Source of the DNA: Bdellovibrio bacteriovorus
Lineage (GTDB): Bacteria; Bdellovibrionota; Bdellovibrionia; Bdellovibrionales; Bdellovibrionaceae
Length of the DNA stretch: 64,000 nucleotides
Assembly: GCF_001592735.1 (NCBI RefSeq)
Contig: NZ_LUKE01000001.1
Span: 1,275,018-1,339,017, forward strand
Reading direction: 5' to 3'
Shown here piece after piece: positions 50,148 through 59,066 of this stretch. The position numbers and the translations under genes are program-made. Below the pieces are notes generated by a model. That model had not been told where the DNA came from and ran no database searches. It worked only from the letters and a program-made list of their open reading frames with translations. Positions within the stretch are counted from its first letter, which is position 1. The number at the start of each line of letters is the position of its first letter.

Positions 50148-51347
50148 ATGCGAATTAGAGATAAGAAAAAAGTAGCTTTGGTTTTAAGTGGCGGCGGCAT
50201 TAAAGCGGCGGCTTTTCATATTGGAGTCTGCTTAGCTCTTCAAGAAAAAGGCTTTAAATTTGCTGGCGGAACCAAAGAGATGGTGCGTCAGAATTTTAAT
50301 GACAAGGATCCTCTGACCATTCGACTTTATGTCGGCTCTAGCGCTGGTGCTTTTATCGCTTCATGTTTGTCGGCGGGCTATCCTGTTGAGTCATTGATCA
50401 ACGCCTTCCAGGTCGGCTCGGGGACCATTCCGACTTTTGAAAAGAATGACATCCGTTACCTGAAACCAATGTCCTACCGGGACATTTTTAACTTAAATGC
50501 CAGCGGGCTTTTAAAGTTCATCCCTCGAACTTTGATGGAAAAGGCCCTGGTCACCGGTGGCTTTGAGTCTCTTTTAAAAAACGGTCTAAAGTTAAATGGT
50601 CTTTTTTCAACCAAAGGTATGGAGTCCTATTTACGCAAAGAGGTTTTGCTAGATAATGATTTTTCACGTTTGGGAGTCGGACTCTATATTATAGGTACCC
50701 AGCTGAACCATACCCGTAAGGCCATCTTTGGTGATTTCCCGGAAAGCTATAAAACCGGCGACACCAAATATATTAACTACGCTACGATCAGCGATGCCGT
50801 TGCTTGCTCAACCGCTTTGCCTCCCGTTTTTTCTCCCTATGGAATTAAACGTCCAGATGGAAAAGAGATCTTCTATTATGACGGCGAAATTCGTGACACT
50901 TTATCCACGCACGTCGCGGCCGATAACGGGGCCGATCTAGTCATTTCGTCGTTTTCAATCCAGCCATACCACTACACCAAAGAAATGGGCTCTTTGCATA
51001 ATTACGGAATTCCACTTATTGCTAATCAAGCCCTTTACCAAGTGGTTCAGCAAAAGATCATGCGCCACATCCAGCACCGCAATGAAATTCGCAGCATCTA
51101 TAAAGCGGTGGATGGATACTTTAAAGAAACAAACTTACCCGAAGAGCACAAAGAGAAACTTCTTGAAATTATTAGGGAACGTGCAAACTATCGTCCCGAA
51201 GTGGATTACATCTATATTTCTCCGCGTCCGCAGAACTATGAAATGTTCTTTGTGGACCACTTTAGTTTGAATCCAGAAATTTTAGCCCGCATTGTTAAAA
51301 TCGGCTTTAAATCTGCAATCAACACTCTTCGCCATCACGACATCTAG
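50148..51347 (+). CDS. Patatin-like phospholipase
   Basis: 399 residues. Opening VALVLSGGGIKAAAFHIGVCLAL is the oxyanion loop, read in parts. Nucleophile Ser65 is in the GSSAG elbow (VGSSAGAFIAS). The catalytic Asp is in FYYDGEIRD, DGE replacing the usual DGG/A. Bacterial patatins release fatty acids from phospholipids (ExoU-like). No signal peptide, so either cytoplasmic or exported by a dedicated route. A patatin-like phospholipase has been discussed as acting on prey lipids in Bdellovibrio; I cannot say whether this is the same gene. Confidence 0.88.
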   Translation: MRIRDKKKVALVLSGGGIKAAAFHIGVCLALQEKGFKFAGGTKEMVRQNFNDKDPLTIRLYVGSSAGAFIASCLSAGYPVESLINAFQVGSGTIPTFEKNDIRYLKPMSYRDIFNLNASGLLKFIPRTLMEKALVTGGFESLLKNGLKLNGLFSTKGMESYLRKEVLLDNDFSRLGVGLYIIGTQLNHTRKAIFGDFPESYKTGDTKYINYATISDAVACSTALPPVFSPYGIKRPDGKEIFYYDGEIRDTLSTHVAADNGADLVISSFSIQPYHYTKEMGSLHNYGIPLIANQALYQVVQQKIMRHIQHRNEIRSIYKAVDGYFKETNLPEEHKEKLLEIIRERANYRPEVDYIYISPRPQNYEMFFVDHFSLNPEILARIVKIGFKSAINTLRHHDI

Positions 51348-51362
51348 AAAATAGATCAAAGC

Positions 51363-51391
51363 TTGTTTCTGATACCTCCAGCCCGCACAAT
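51363..51391 (+). promoter_or_regulatory. Possible promoter of OmpA-like lipoprotein
   Basis: TTGTTT (51363-51368), a 17 bp spacer, CACAAT (51386-51391). It lies 30 bp before ATG 51423, right after the patatin stop. Confidence 0.45.
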
Positions 51392-51422
51392 ATTGGGACA
51401 TATATATGACATGGAGGTTTTA

Positions 51423-52184
51423 ATGCGAGCATATGTAATTGCGGCGGCGGCTTTATCTTTGGCCTTGAGCGCCTGCGTTTCTAAATCAAAACATCAAACT
51501 GAGATGGATTCCTTAAAGGCGGAAATCCAAAAGGAAAAAACTGAAGTTCAATCTTTGAACGCGGAAAAAGCAAAGCTACAAGACACATTGATCGCTTCAG
51601 CCAAAGATCGCGGACAGCTTAAAACGTCTTTAGATGAAATGAAAAAAGCAATGGCGGAAATGCGTGAACGCCAAGCCGAACAAAGAAAACGACTCAAAGA
51701 ATTCGAAGATTTAACAGCTCGTTTCAAAAAATTGGCTGATACGGGTGCTTTAACCGTTCAAATCATCGATGGAAAAATGGTTGTAAGCTTGGGTTCTGAC
51801 GTTCTTTTCGGTTCTGGTTCAGCAAAACTTTCAGCTGCCGGTATGGAAGCAATCAAAGAAGTCACCAATCAGCTTAAAAACATCCCCGATAAACGTTACC
51901 AAATCGAAGGTCATACAGACAATGTACCTATCGCGACAGCTGTTTTCCCATCTAACTGGGAGCTTGCATCCGCGCGTGCTTTAAATGTAACGCGCGCGAT
52001 GATTGATGCGGGAATGCCAGCAAACCGCGTGAGTGCGGCAAGTTATGGTGATACAAGTCCAGTAAAACCAAATGATACACCAGAAGGTAAAGCGGCCAAC
52101 CGTCGCATTGCGATTGTGGTAGTACCGGATCTTTCAACGATGCCAGGTTATGATGAATTAAATAAAATGGGTTCGTCGAACTAA
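51423..52184 (+). CDS. OmpA-family lipoprotein with coiled coil
   Basis: 253 residues. Lipoprotein signal VIAAAALSLALSAC (lipobox LSAC). Residues 25-110 form a long coiled coil (heptads rich in K/E/L). The OmpA peptidoglycan-binding domain occupies 135-240, with GHTDNVPIATAVFPSNWELASARALNV, read in parts, and NRVSAASYGDTSPVKPNDTPEGKAANRR, which resembles MotB/Pal. GGAGG is 5 nt before ATG 51423. It tethers outer membrane to wall. No flagellar neighbours, so a structural role rather than MotB. Confidence 0.88.
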   Translation: MRAYVIAAAALSLALSACVSKSKHQTEMDSLKAEIQKEKTEVQSLNAEKAKLQDTLIASAKDRGQLKTSLDEMKKAMAEMRERQAEQRKRLKEFEDLTARFKKLADTGALTVQIIDGKMVVSLGSDVLFGSGSAKLSAAGMEAIKEVTNQLKNIPDKRYQIEGHTDNVPIATAVFPSNWELASARALNVTRAMIDAGMPANRVSAASYGDTSPVKPNDTPEGKAANRRIAIVVVPDLSTMPGYDELNKMGSSN

Positions 52185-52191
52185 AAAACTT

Positions 52192-52218
52192 AAAGGGTCC
52201 TAAAAAGGACCCTTTTTT
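52192..52218. terminator. Bidirectional terminator between OmpA-like and transglutaminase genes
   Basis: AAAGGGTCC / GGACCCTTT with loop TAAAAA and T run. It overlaps the last codons of the convergent transglutaminase gene. Confidence 0.85.
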
Positions 52219-54140
52219 ATTTCCTCTTTCCATTCCGTGCGCAGGCTTCCTATATCCTCACCTGCAGTTAAGTCTTCAGCGTAAACATGACGATCATAGG
52301 AATGACCAATTTTTTCTAATACCGGCTTAAGCTGTGGATAGGCTTCAGAGATCTTTTCAAAATAAATCAAGGGCGGCTGTTGGGATTCACGCTTAAGGTT
52401 TTTAGATAAACCCCATTGTTCAATTTCTAAAAGCAGTTTTTGCGAGGGCGAAAGTTTCTTTGCTTTTCGGAAGCGGTGGCGAACAGCCACGTAAACGAAC
52501 AACGCCACGGCTATCAGAAATAAAATCAGCGGTCCCCTTTGTTCTAAAAGATTCTGCCAAAAGTTTTTCTGACTGCCACGATCAAAATCAATCAAGAAAT
52601 AAGTCCACTGATAATTCAGATCCTCCGCCCAAAGGGTTATTTGATCCCAAATCATCGTAGAGTTGGCCCATGTCGGACGCCAGTTCGCCGATTTCGCAAA
52701 TGCCTTTTGGTCTTCTTCTGAAAGATTAAAAAATTCTTCTGCCCCAATGGAAAGTCTTAACGGTGCCACCCACGCTGTCGGATCAACCCGTTGCCAGTGG
52801 CCATCAACAAAAACCTCTGCCCACGCGTGAGCATCCTTTTGCGATATCCTCCAAAAATCTCCCCAGGGATTATATCTGCCACCCTGATATCCGATGACCA
52901 CCCGTGCGGGAATGCCCAAGCCTCGAGCCAAAGAAGCATACGCCCCGGCATAGTGTTCACAAAAGCCGCGCTTTCTGGTAAACAGAAACTCTTCTAAATC
53001 ATTCGGTCCATAGGTGCCCGGCGCGATTGTATAAAAAAATCCGGTTTCAGAAAAAAGATTTTTGATCTCGGCCAAACGCCCTTTGGTATTTAATTTTTTA
53101 CCGTTAACGGCGTCAACCCACTCCCGCACTTTTCCGCGCAATGGGGGTGTTTGTAAGTCTTGATCTGTGGGTTGCTCACGATTGATATAGTCCTTATCCC
53201 AAAAACCCACGTACACTGTGGCCTTTGAAAGAATTCTTGTTGATCTAAAAACATCTTGTTCTAATGGAACTATTCCGCCGAACTCACTGCGCACAATCCG
53301 CGTGCCTTCTAAAGCAAAAATATATCTTTGCGATGTAGCTTCAATCGCCACATCATAACTTGGTAAATCTTCAATTTTTTGTAAGTGATTAAGTCCTGCG
53401 GCCCGTCCCGGACTCCAACTAAGACCTTTAGATACATTTAATACCGAACCACGCCAGTACATATCAGATGTTATGAACAGTGGAAGATTGTGCAAGCGCG
53501 CGCGAAATGCCATCGCATTCGTGCTTGCAATGTCTGCCACTCGTCCAGGGCTTATCTCGTCAGAAAATCCGACCTCGGCCTGTTGGGAAGCTCCGCGTGA
53601 CATCGCCCACGGAAGTACAAATCTTGGAAACGCAAAAAACATGAACATCGCCAAAGGCATCGATAAGATAAACATCTTAATCGTCAACCGCAGACGCTGC
53701 GGATAAGCTGGCGGCAATAACGAATACCACAGCCCCGCAAATGCAAAAACGGAAGGTACGATCCAGTAGATATCTAAGCTGAACAAAGCCTTAATTGAAA
53801 TTAGCAAAAAACCAAGCAAGACGATAAAACGATGATCTCTATCTGTTTTATAATCCATAACCCGCAAAGCAGACAGCGCTAACAAAAATGTATAAGCCGG
53901 TTCTTGTCCGACAATAGTACGAAACTGCACAAGCACTTGTATCAAGGCCAGTATACTTAAAATTCCGGTCCACCGACGCGAAAGGGGCCTCCATCCGCGT
54001 TTTTCAACCACCCATTTCCAGCCCATTAAAAACGCGCAGAATATTCCAATAACGGGTGAAACTTCCACTGCCACCATAATCATCGCTGTAAGAAATGAAT
54101 AAGATAAAACTTTATTGCCGTAAAAAGAGCGGTTCATCAA
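52200..54140 (-). CDS. TgpA-type membrane transglutaminase-like protein (DUF3488)
   Basis: 646 residues. N-terminal about 170 residues have five or six helices (DUF3488). A periplasmic domain carries the transglutaminase-like triad: Cys in RGFCEHYAGAYASLAR, His in DAHAWAEVF, Asp in RVDPTAWV. One helix (LILFLIAVALFVYVAV) is followed by a cytoplasmic tail. Same architecture as TgpA of Pseudomonas. It follows DUF58 and MoxR genes, as in many bacteria. Substrate unknown. Confidence 0.9.
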   Translation of the reverse strand: MMNRSFYGNKVLSYSFLTAMIMVAVEVSPVIGIFCAFLMGWKWVVEKRGWRPLSRRWTGILSILALIQVLVQFRTIVGQEPAYTFLLALSALRVMDYKTDRDHRFIVLLGFLLISIKALFSLDIYWIVPSVFAFAGLWYSLLPPAYPQRLRLTIKMFILSMPLAMFMFFAFPRFVLPWAMSRGASQQAEVGFSDEISPGRVADIASTNAMAFRARLHNLPLFITSDMYWRGSVLNVSKGLSWSPGRAAGLNHLQKIEDLPSYDVAIEATSQRYIFALEGTRIVRSEFGGIVPLEQDVFRSTRILSKATVYVGFWDKDYINREQPTDQDLQTPPLRGKVREWVDAVNGKKLNTKGRLAEIKNLFSETGFFYTIAPGTYGPNDLEEFLFTRKRGFCEHYAGAYASLARGLGIPARVVIGYQGGRYNPWGDFWRISQKDAHAWAEVFVDGHWQRVDPTAWVAPLRLSIGAEEFFNLSEEDQKAFAKSANWRPTWANSTMIWDQITLWAEDLNYQWTYFLIDFDRGSQKNFWQNLLEQRGPLILFLIAVALFVYVAVRHRFRKAKKLSPSQKLLLEIEQWGLSKNLKRESQQPPLIYFEKISEAYPQLKPVLEKIGHSYDRHVYAEDLTAGEDIGSLRTEWKEEIKKGPF

Positions 54141-55078
54141 ACCACTCCTTCTTTGGCGCGCGCTAAAATTTCAAGACAGTTTTTGTGCTGTCCCGGTCCC
54201 TTAGAAAATGCGGTCTTAAATGTGCCGAATTCTAACGAGTATTCGTGGCCATGCTTTTCAGCCTCATCAATCCATAACGCTAACTGCGAAAGGCGTGCTT
54301 CAAAGTTTTCTAGCGACGCCGTTTGCTCCCAATGGAATTTCAGCGAAGGCTTCTCGCCTTCCTCAAAATTTTTGACCAATAAATCTTGTCTGCGAGCGCT
54401 GGCTCGCCAATCAATTCGACGTACCGGATCCGAGCTTTGATAAATACGATGATCTCGAAACAGCCCTAGGTTCTGGATTCCTTCCGGCGCGCTAGAGCTT
54501 AGGGGAAAGCGGGGATCACCCCTGCGAGCGGGGTAGATCAAAATGAGGGGCGTCTTTTTGTACGCTTTCCACGCGCGAAAAAGCCCTACGGGAAAACGAC
54601 TTTGTAATATTAAACGTGGCAGTTGAATTTCGCCCCGTTTTTTGGAGCTAAATGGAACTTCGATATATTCTTCGATTGATTCATTTAGAACTTCTTTAAA
54701 CGCCATTTCCGGATTTCGTTGAAAGAAAAGTTCGAGCTCCCAAAGCTTCGAGGTCCTTCGATTTTTTAAGGACACTAAAACGGATGCGGGTTCTTCGGCA
54801 AAAGATGATTTCGGTTCGATTTTTCCAATTTCAACGCCATCCGTATTTCGGTTGGTGATAATCATTCCTGTGAGGGCAACGGAAATCAGGAAGAAAAGAA
54901 ATATATAAATCAAGTTGTTGGCATAACCGACAGCCAAAAAAAATAATATGATCGCCACCGCACCAAAGGCATAACCAAAGCCTGTCGGTAAAATGTAGGT
55001 TCTGACTTGGGGACTAGACAGGAACGGCCGTCGACTTTTGAAGTTGGTATGCCCACTCGCGGCCTCGTTTGATGCCAT
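54137..55078 (-). CDS. DUF58 domain membrane protein
   Basis: 313 residues. Two membrane helices (residues 30-80: FGYAFGAVAIILFFLAVGYA, IYIFLFFLISVALTGMI) and then the DUF58 core: GLFRDHRIYQSSDPVRRIDWRASARRQDLLVKNFE, read in parts, a vWA-like fold. TTAGGAGGTAACC before ATG 55078 supports the start although it lies 65 bp inside the moxR gene. It is thought to be a partner of MoxR ATPases. Confidence 0.9.
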   Translation of the reverse strand: MASNEAASGHTNFKSRRPFLSSPQVRTYILPTGFGYAFGAVAIILFFLAVGYANNLIYIFLFFLISVALTGMIITNRNTDGVEIGKIEPKSSFAEEPASVLVSLKNRRTSKLWELELFFQRNPEMAFKEVLNESIEEYIEVPFSSKKRGEIQLPRLILQSRFPVGLFRAWKAYKKTPLILIYPARRGDPRFPLSSSAPEGIQNLGLFRDHRIYQSSDPVRRIDWRASARRQDLLVKNFEEGEKPSLKFHWEQTASLENFEARLSQLALWIDEAEKHGHEYSLEFGTFKTAFSKGPGQHKNCLEILARAKEGVV

Positions 55079-55928
55079 GGTTACCTCCTAAGCGATGACC
55101 CAATACTGGAATTAAAACACTTTGCACATCCTCAGGCCGGACATAATCCCGTCCATCCATGATGGCCCAAGCTTTGGCCGCTCGGGTAAGGGCTAGGCCC
55201 GCACGCGTCGACAAAGGATTTCCTTCAAAGCCGGGTTTGCGGCTTATTTCCAAAAGATCCCCAACATATTGTGCCACGATCGTAGAGACTTTCACCTTTT
55301 CGACTTCTTTAATGAGCTTTTCAACTTCTTGTTCGTTGAATAACGCTTCAATTTTCTGTAACTGCTGGCGAGGATCTTCACCTTGGAAGATTTTAACCTC
55401 TGTTTCTTTTTGCGCGTGGTTTAACTCTAAGCTCATTAAAAAACGATCTAACTGACTCTCCGGAAGTGGGAATGTTCCCGTTTGCTGATGCGGATTTTGT
55501 GTTGCAATCACATAAAAGGGCTTAGGCAGAACGTGATTAATACCGTCTACAGAAACTTCGCCTTCTTCCATTGCCTGCAGCAGCGCGCTTTGCGTGCGCG
55601 GACTGGCACGATTGAGTTCATCTGCCATCACTAGCTGCGAAAATAAAGGGCCTGGATGAAAATGAAATTTCTGTTCCTGAGGATGATACACTTGTCCGCC
55701 AATGACATCAGCCGGAAGCAAATCAATCGTGAATTGGACTCGTCGTGTTTTTAATCCAATCAAGCGCCCTAACACTTGCACTAATGTGGTTTTACCCACA
55801 CCTGGCAAATCTTCGATAAGCAAGTGTCCACCTGCCAAAAGACAGGTAACGGCCAAACGAACTTCCGCTTCTTTATCTAGAACAATCTTTGAGGCTTCAG
55901 AAATAAGAGCTTGGAATTTATGATTCAT
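55014..55928 (-). CDS. MoxR-family AAA ATPase
   Basis: 304 residues. Walker A GVGKTTLVQ preceded by LLIEDLPG, Walker B LVMADELNRASPRTQSALLQAMEEGEV, read in parts, sensor 1 VIATQNPHQQTGTFPLPESQLDRF, read in parts, lid domain with RPEDVQSVLIPVLGHR. MoxR proteins are chaperone-like activators of vWA proteins. Overlaps the DUF58 gene by 65 bp in another frame. First gene of the moxR-DUF58-tgpA operon. Confidence 0.93.
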   Translation of the reverse strand: MNHKFQALISEASKIVLDKEAEVRLAVTCLLAGGHLLIEDLPGVGKTTLVQVLGRLIGLKTRRVQFTIDLLPADVIGGQVYHPQEQKFHFHPGPLFSQLVMADELNRASPRTQSALLQAMEEGEVSVDGINHVLPKPFYVIATQNPHQQTGTFPLPESQLDRFLMSLELNHAQKETEVKIFQGEDPRQQLQKIEALFNEQEVEKLIKEVEKVKVSTIVAQYVGDLLEISRKPGFEGNPLSTRAGLALTRAAKAWAIMDGRDYVRPEDVQSVLIPVLGHRLGGNHGIKRGREWAYQLQKSTAVPV

Positions 55929-55987
55929 GGATTCCCAGAATACCGTCTCACGCAGTCTAGAACTAGTCCTGTTTCCTCGTAAGAATA

Positions 55988-56020
55988 TAAAAAAAGCCCC
56001 GATTGCTCAGGGCTTTTTAA
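55988..56020 (-). terminator. Terminator of the nuo operon
   Basis: AAAAAGCCC/GGGCTTTTT with a 10-base loop and T run, 26 bp after the nuoN stop on the minus strand. Confidence 0.85.
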
Positions 56021-56045
56021 AATTTTCTAGTCTAGGACTTTAAGA

Positions 56046-57509
56046 TTATCTTAATAGGGATGCTTCGACCGCCGTAAAGATTGGACCCGATACAAAGCCC
56101 ATCAACGTGATAGCTAAAGCCATCACTACCGCTGTGACTGTTGTGGCATTGAGTGAATGTCCCGCAATCTCTGCATTGCCTTCACGCATGTACATAACAA
56201 CGATCGGACGAAGATAGTAATAAACCGCAATAACGGAACTTAACATACCCCAGATCGCTAGCCATAAAAGACCTTCGCCAATAGCCGCGTTGAAAAGATA
56301 GAACTTACCAAAGAAGCCTAAGGTGGGTGGAACCCCCGCCAAAGATAGCAAGAAAACCGTTAAGCACAATGCCAACATTGGACGCTGTTTTGCAAAACCC
56401 GCAAGATCGTCGATGTTTACAATGTGGTTTTCAGATCTTTCAAGCATGCTTGCAATCGCAAAAGCACCCAAAGTCATAAGGCCATAGCTTAGAAGGTAAA
56501 AGATCACTCCTGAAGCTCCGAATGCTGAGTTGTCGCTAACACCTGCCGTGATAACTCCCACTAAAAGATAACCAGAGTGAGCCACTGACGAGTATGCAAT
56601 CATACGTTTAAAGTTGTTTTGAAGAATCGCTGCCGTGTTACCCAAGATCATCGTGATAACAGCCAACCATTGAAGCATGTCAAATAGGTGCTCTGAACCG
56701 ATCAACGATTTTGTCGCGATAATTCTTAAAAATGCCGCAAAAGAAACGGCCTTTACCGCTGTCGCCATAAGAGCGGTGTGTGGAGTTGGCGATCCTTGGT
56801 AAACATCCGGAGTCCACGCATGAAACGGAGCAATTGAAACCTTAAAGCAGAAGCCCAGAATCACAAAAGTGATACCAAACAAAAACAAACGACTTGTTTG
56901 GATAAGATCTGGCGCTACTTCCATGAAGTTAAGGATGTTTGTTCCACCCGTCGATCCGAAAATAAACGCCGTTCCGTAAAGGAAAATTGCTGAAGCAAAT
57001 GAACCAAGTACGAAGTACTTTAAAGCAGCTTCTTTTGAAAGCTTCTCTTCATGGCTCATCGCGATCATCAAATAAAGAGACAACGACATCATCTCTAAGC
57101 CGATAAAGACCATTAAAAGATCTACCGCGGATACTAGGATCAACATCCCGATGGCAGAGCTTAAAGCTAAGAAGATCAATTCAGAGAACTGTCGGCCCTT
57201 AGTAGACGGATTTTCGTACATCATGATGATCGCCGCACCAGCAGAAGCCAAAGCAATTACGCCCAACCACTGAGTCACGCCGTCAAAGATAAGGCCATTA
57301 TTAAAAGCTGTCTTACCCGCGCCACCAAATACAATCAAAAGACCGATAGAAACAACCAGACCCAAGATCGCTTGTGAAAGTGTTGCAATCGCTGGTTGCT
57401 CTTTATTTCCGCGCAAAACTTTTACTGTGATCGGAATCAAGCTTGCCAAGAAAAGCGCAATCATTGGCGAAATAAGCAGGATGTCACTAAGTCCGATATC
57501 GATTTTCAT
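56046..57509 (-). CDS. nuoN: NADH-quinone oxidoreductase subunit N
   Basis: 487 residues, about 14 helices, antiporter-like proton channel. Motifs: LGLEMMSLSLYLMIA, EAALKYFVLGSFASAIFLYG, FHAWTPDVYQGSPTPHTALMATAVKAVSF, read in parts, RMIAYSSVAHSGYLLVG. Length normal. Its ATG shares a base with the nuoM stop (TAATG). Last gene of the operon. Confidence 0.96.
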   Translation of the reverse strand: MKIDIGLSDILLISPMIALFLASLIPITVKVLRGNKEQPAIATLSQAILGLVVSIGLLIVFGGAGKTAFNNGLIFDGVTQWLGVIALASAGAAIIMMYENPSTKGRQFSELIFLALSSAIGMLILVSAVDLLMVFIGLEMMSLSLYLMIAMSHEEKLSKEAALKYFVLGSFASAIFLYGTAFIFGSTGGTNILNFMEVAPDLIQTSRLFLFGITFVILGFCFKVSIAPFHAWTPDVYQGSPTPHTALMATAVKAVSFAAFLRIIATKSLIGSEHLFDMLQWLAVITMILGNTAAILQNNFKRMIAYSSVAHSGYLLVGVITAGVSDNSAFGASGVIFYLLSYGLMTLGAFAIASMLERSENHIVNIDDLAGFAKQRPMLALCLTVFLLSLAGVPPTLGFFGKFYLFNAAIGEGLLWLAIWGMLSSVIAVYYYLRPIVVMYMREGNAEIAGHSLNATTVTAVVMALAITLMGFVSGPIFTAVEASLLR

Positions 57510-59062
57510 TACTGCTCTCCTTGCGCGTGCTGAATCTTCTGATCGCCAGGGTTAACAATGGTCAAGTTGTAGTTCGTTCTATTATTTACCAAGTGGTCAA
57601 TACTCGCTTTAGAATAATTCAGGAAATGATTCGGGAATAATCCCATCCAGAAGACCATGATCACTAGTGGAACTAAAACCACGATTTCACGGCAGTTCAA
57701 ATCGTGAAGTGGGTGATGTTCATCCGCAACCAGCTCTCCTTTTTGACCAAAAAACACTCGCTTAAACATCCACAACATGTAAACCGCACCCAAAACCACA
57801 CCGGATACTGCAAAGTATGCAAACACTGGGTTTGCTTGGAAAGTTCCAAGCAGGATGAAGAACTCTCCCACAAAACCGTTCGTCAACGGAACCGCAATTG
57901 AAGAAAGAGTAATGATGAAAAAGAAAATCGTGAAAATCGGCAATACACCCGCTAATCCACCGTATTTTGAAATTTCACGCGAATGCGTTCTTTCGTAAAT
58001 CATACCGATTAACAGGAACAGGGCGCCCGTTGAGATACCGTGGTTTAGCATTTGGTATAAGCCACCCGCCATACCGTATGCATTGAAAGCAAACAGACCC
58101 AGCAAAATGTAACCCATGTGCGACACTGAAGAATACGCCACAAGTTTTTTCACATCCGGTTGCACCATCGCGACCAAGGCTCCATATATAATCCCGACAG
58201 TACCGATAAGCATGAATAACCATGCCCAATATTCAGCCGCCTCTGGGAATAATGGAATCACCCAGCGCATGAACCCGTAAGTACCCATTTTCAACATAAC
58301 ACCAGCTAGAATGACAGAGCCTGGAGTCGGAGCTTCAACGTGGGCATCTGGCAACCAAGTATGAACCGGGAAAGCCGGAACTTTGATTGCAAAGGCCAAA
58401 GCAAAAGCAAAGAAAAGAAGTGTTTGAAGACTGAAGAATGTCCCGCCGATAAAAGGAATCTGAAGCTTATAGAAATCAAGAAGACTTGCACTCATTGTTC
58501 CAGTGGCTTCTTGGGTCAGGTACATCATATAGATGATCGCTACAAGCATCATCACCGAGCCGGCAAAGGTATAGATGAAGAACTTAACTGTCGCATAAAT
58601 ACGACGAGTACCACCCCAGATACCAACCATGAAATACATCGGGATAAGTGAAAGCTCCCAGAACAAATAGAAAAAGACCGCATCAAACGCTAAAAAAGTT
58701 CCTAGCATCGCGGTTTGAAGCAAGAACATACAAACGTGGAAGCCCTTGATACGTTCTGTGATCGAAGTCCAACTTGCCAAGATGATAATCGGCGTAAGGA
58801 ATGTGGTTAGAAGAACAAGCCACAAAGAAATTCCGTCGATACCCATGAAGTATTGAATACCGAAGCGCTCAATCCACATGAACTTTTCAACCATTTGCAA
58901 TCCCGAGCTATTCGGATCGAATTGTTTGAAAAGGGCTAAGCTTAAAATAAATTCAACCACCGAAAGGCCCAAAGCTAGGTGGCGGATCGTATTGGCTTTT
59001 GGCCAAACAGCTACGATCAGCGCAAACAAAAGAGGTAGAAAAACAATGCTACTAAGGATCAT
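57509..59062 (-). CDS. nuoM: NADH-quinone oxidoreductase subunit M
   Basis: 517 residues, 14 helices. Motifs: FGIQYFMGIDGISLWLVLLTTFL, FYLFWELSLIPMYFMVGIWGG, FPVHTWLPDAHVEAPTPGSVILAGVMLKMGTYGFMR (all read in parts), KLVAYSSVSHMGYILLG. These are typical for NuoM. Located 4 bp after nuoL. Confidence 0.96.
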   Translation of the reverse strand: MILSSIVFLPLLFALIVAVWPKANTIRHLALGLSVVEFILSLALFKQFDPNSSGLQMVEKFMWIERFGIQYFMGIDGISLWLVLLTTFLTPIIILASWTSITERIKGFHVCMFLLQTAMLGTFLAFDAVFFYLFWELSLIPMYFMVGIWGGTRRIYATVKFFIYTFAGSVMMLVAIIYMMYLTQEATGTMSASLLDFYKLQIPFIGGTFFSLQTLLFFAFALAFAIKVPAFPVHTWLPDAHVEAPTPGSVILAGVMLKMGTYGFMRWVIPLFPEAAEYWAWLFMLIGTVGIIYGALVAMVQPDVKKLVAYSSVSHMGYILLGLFAFNAYGMAGGLYQMLNHGISTGALFLLIGMIYERTHSREISKYGGLAGVLPIFTIFFFIITLSSIAVPLTNGFVGEFFILLGTFQANPVFAYFAVSGVVLGAVYMLWMFKRVFFGQKGELVADEHHPLHDLNCREIVVLVPLVIMVFWMGLFPNHFLNYSKASIDHLVNNRTNYNLTIVNPGDQKIQHAQGEQ

Positions 59063-59066
59063 ACCA

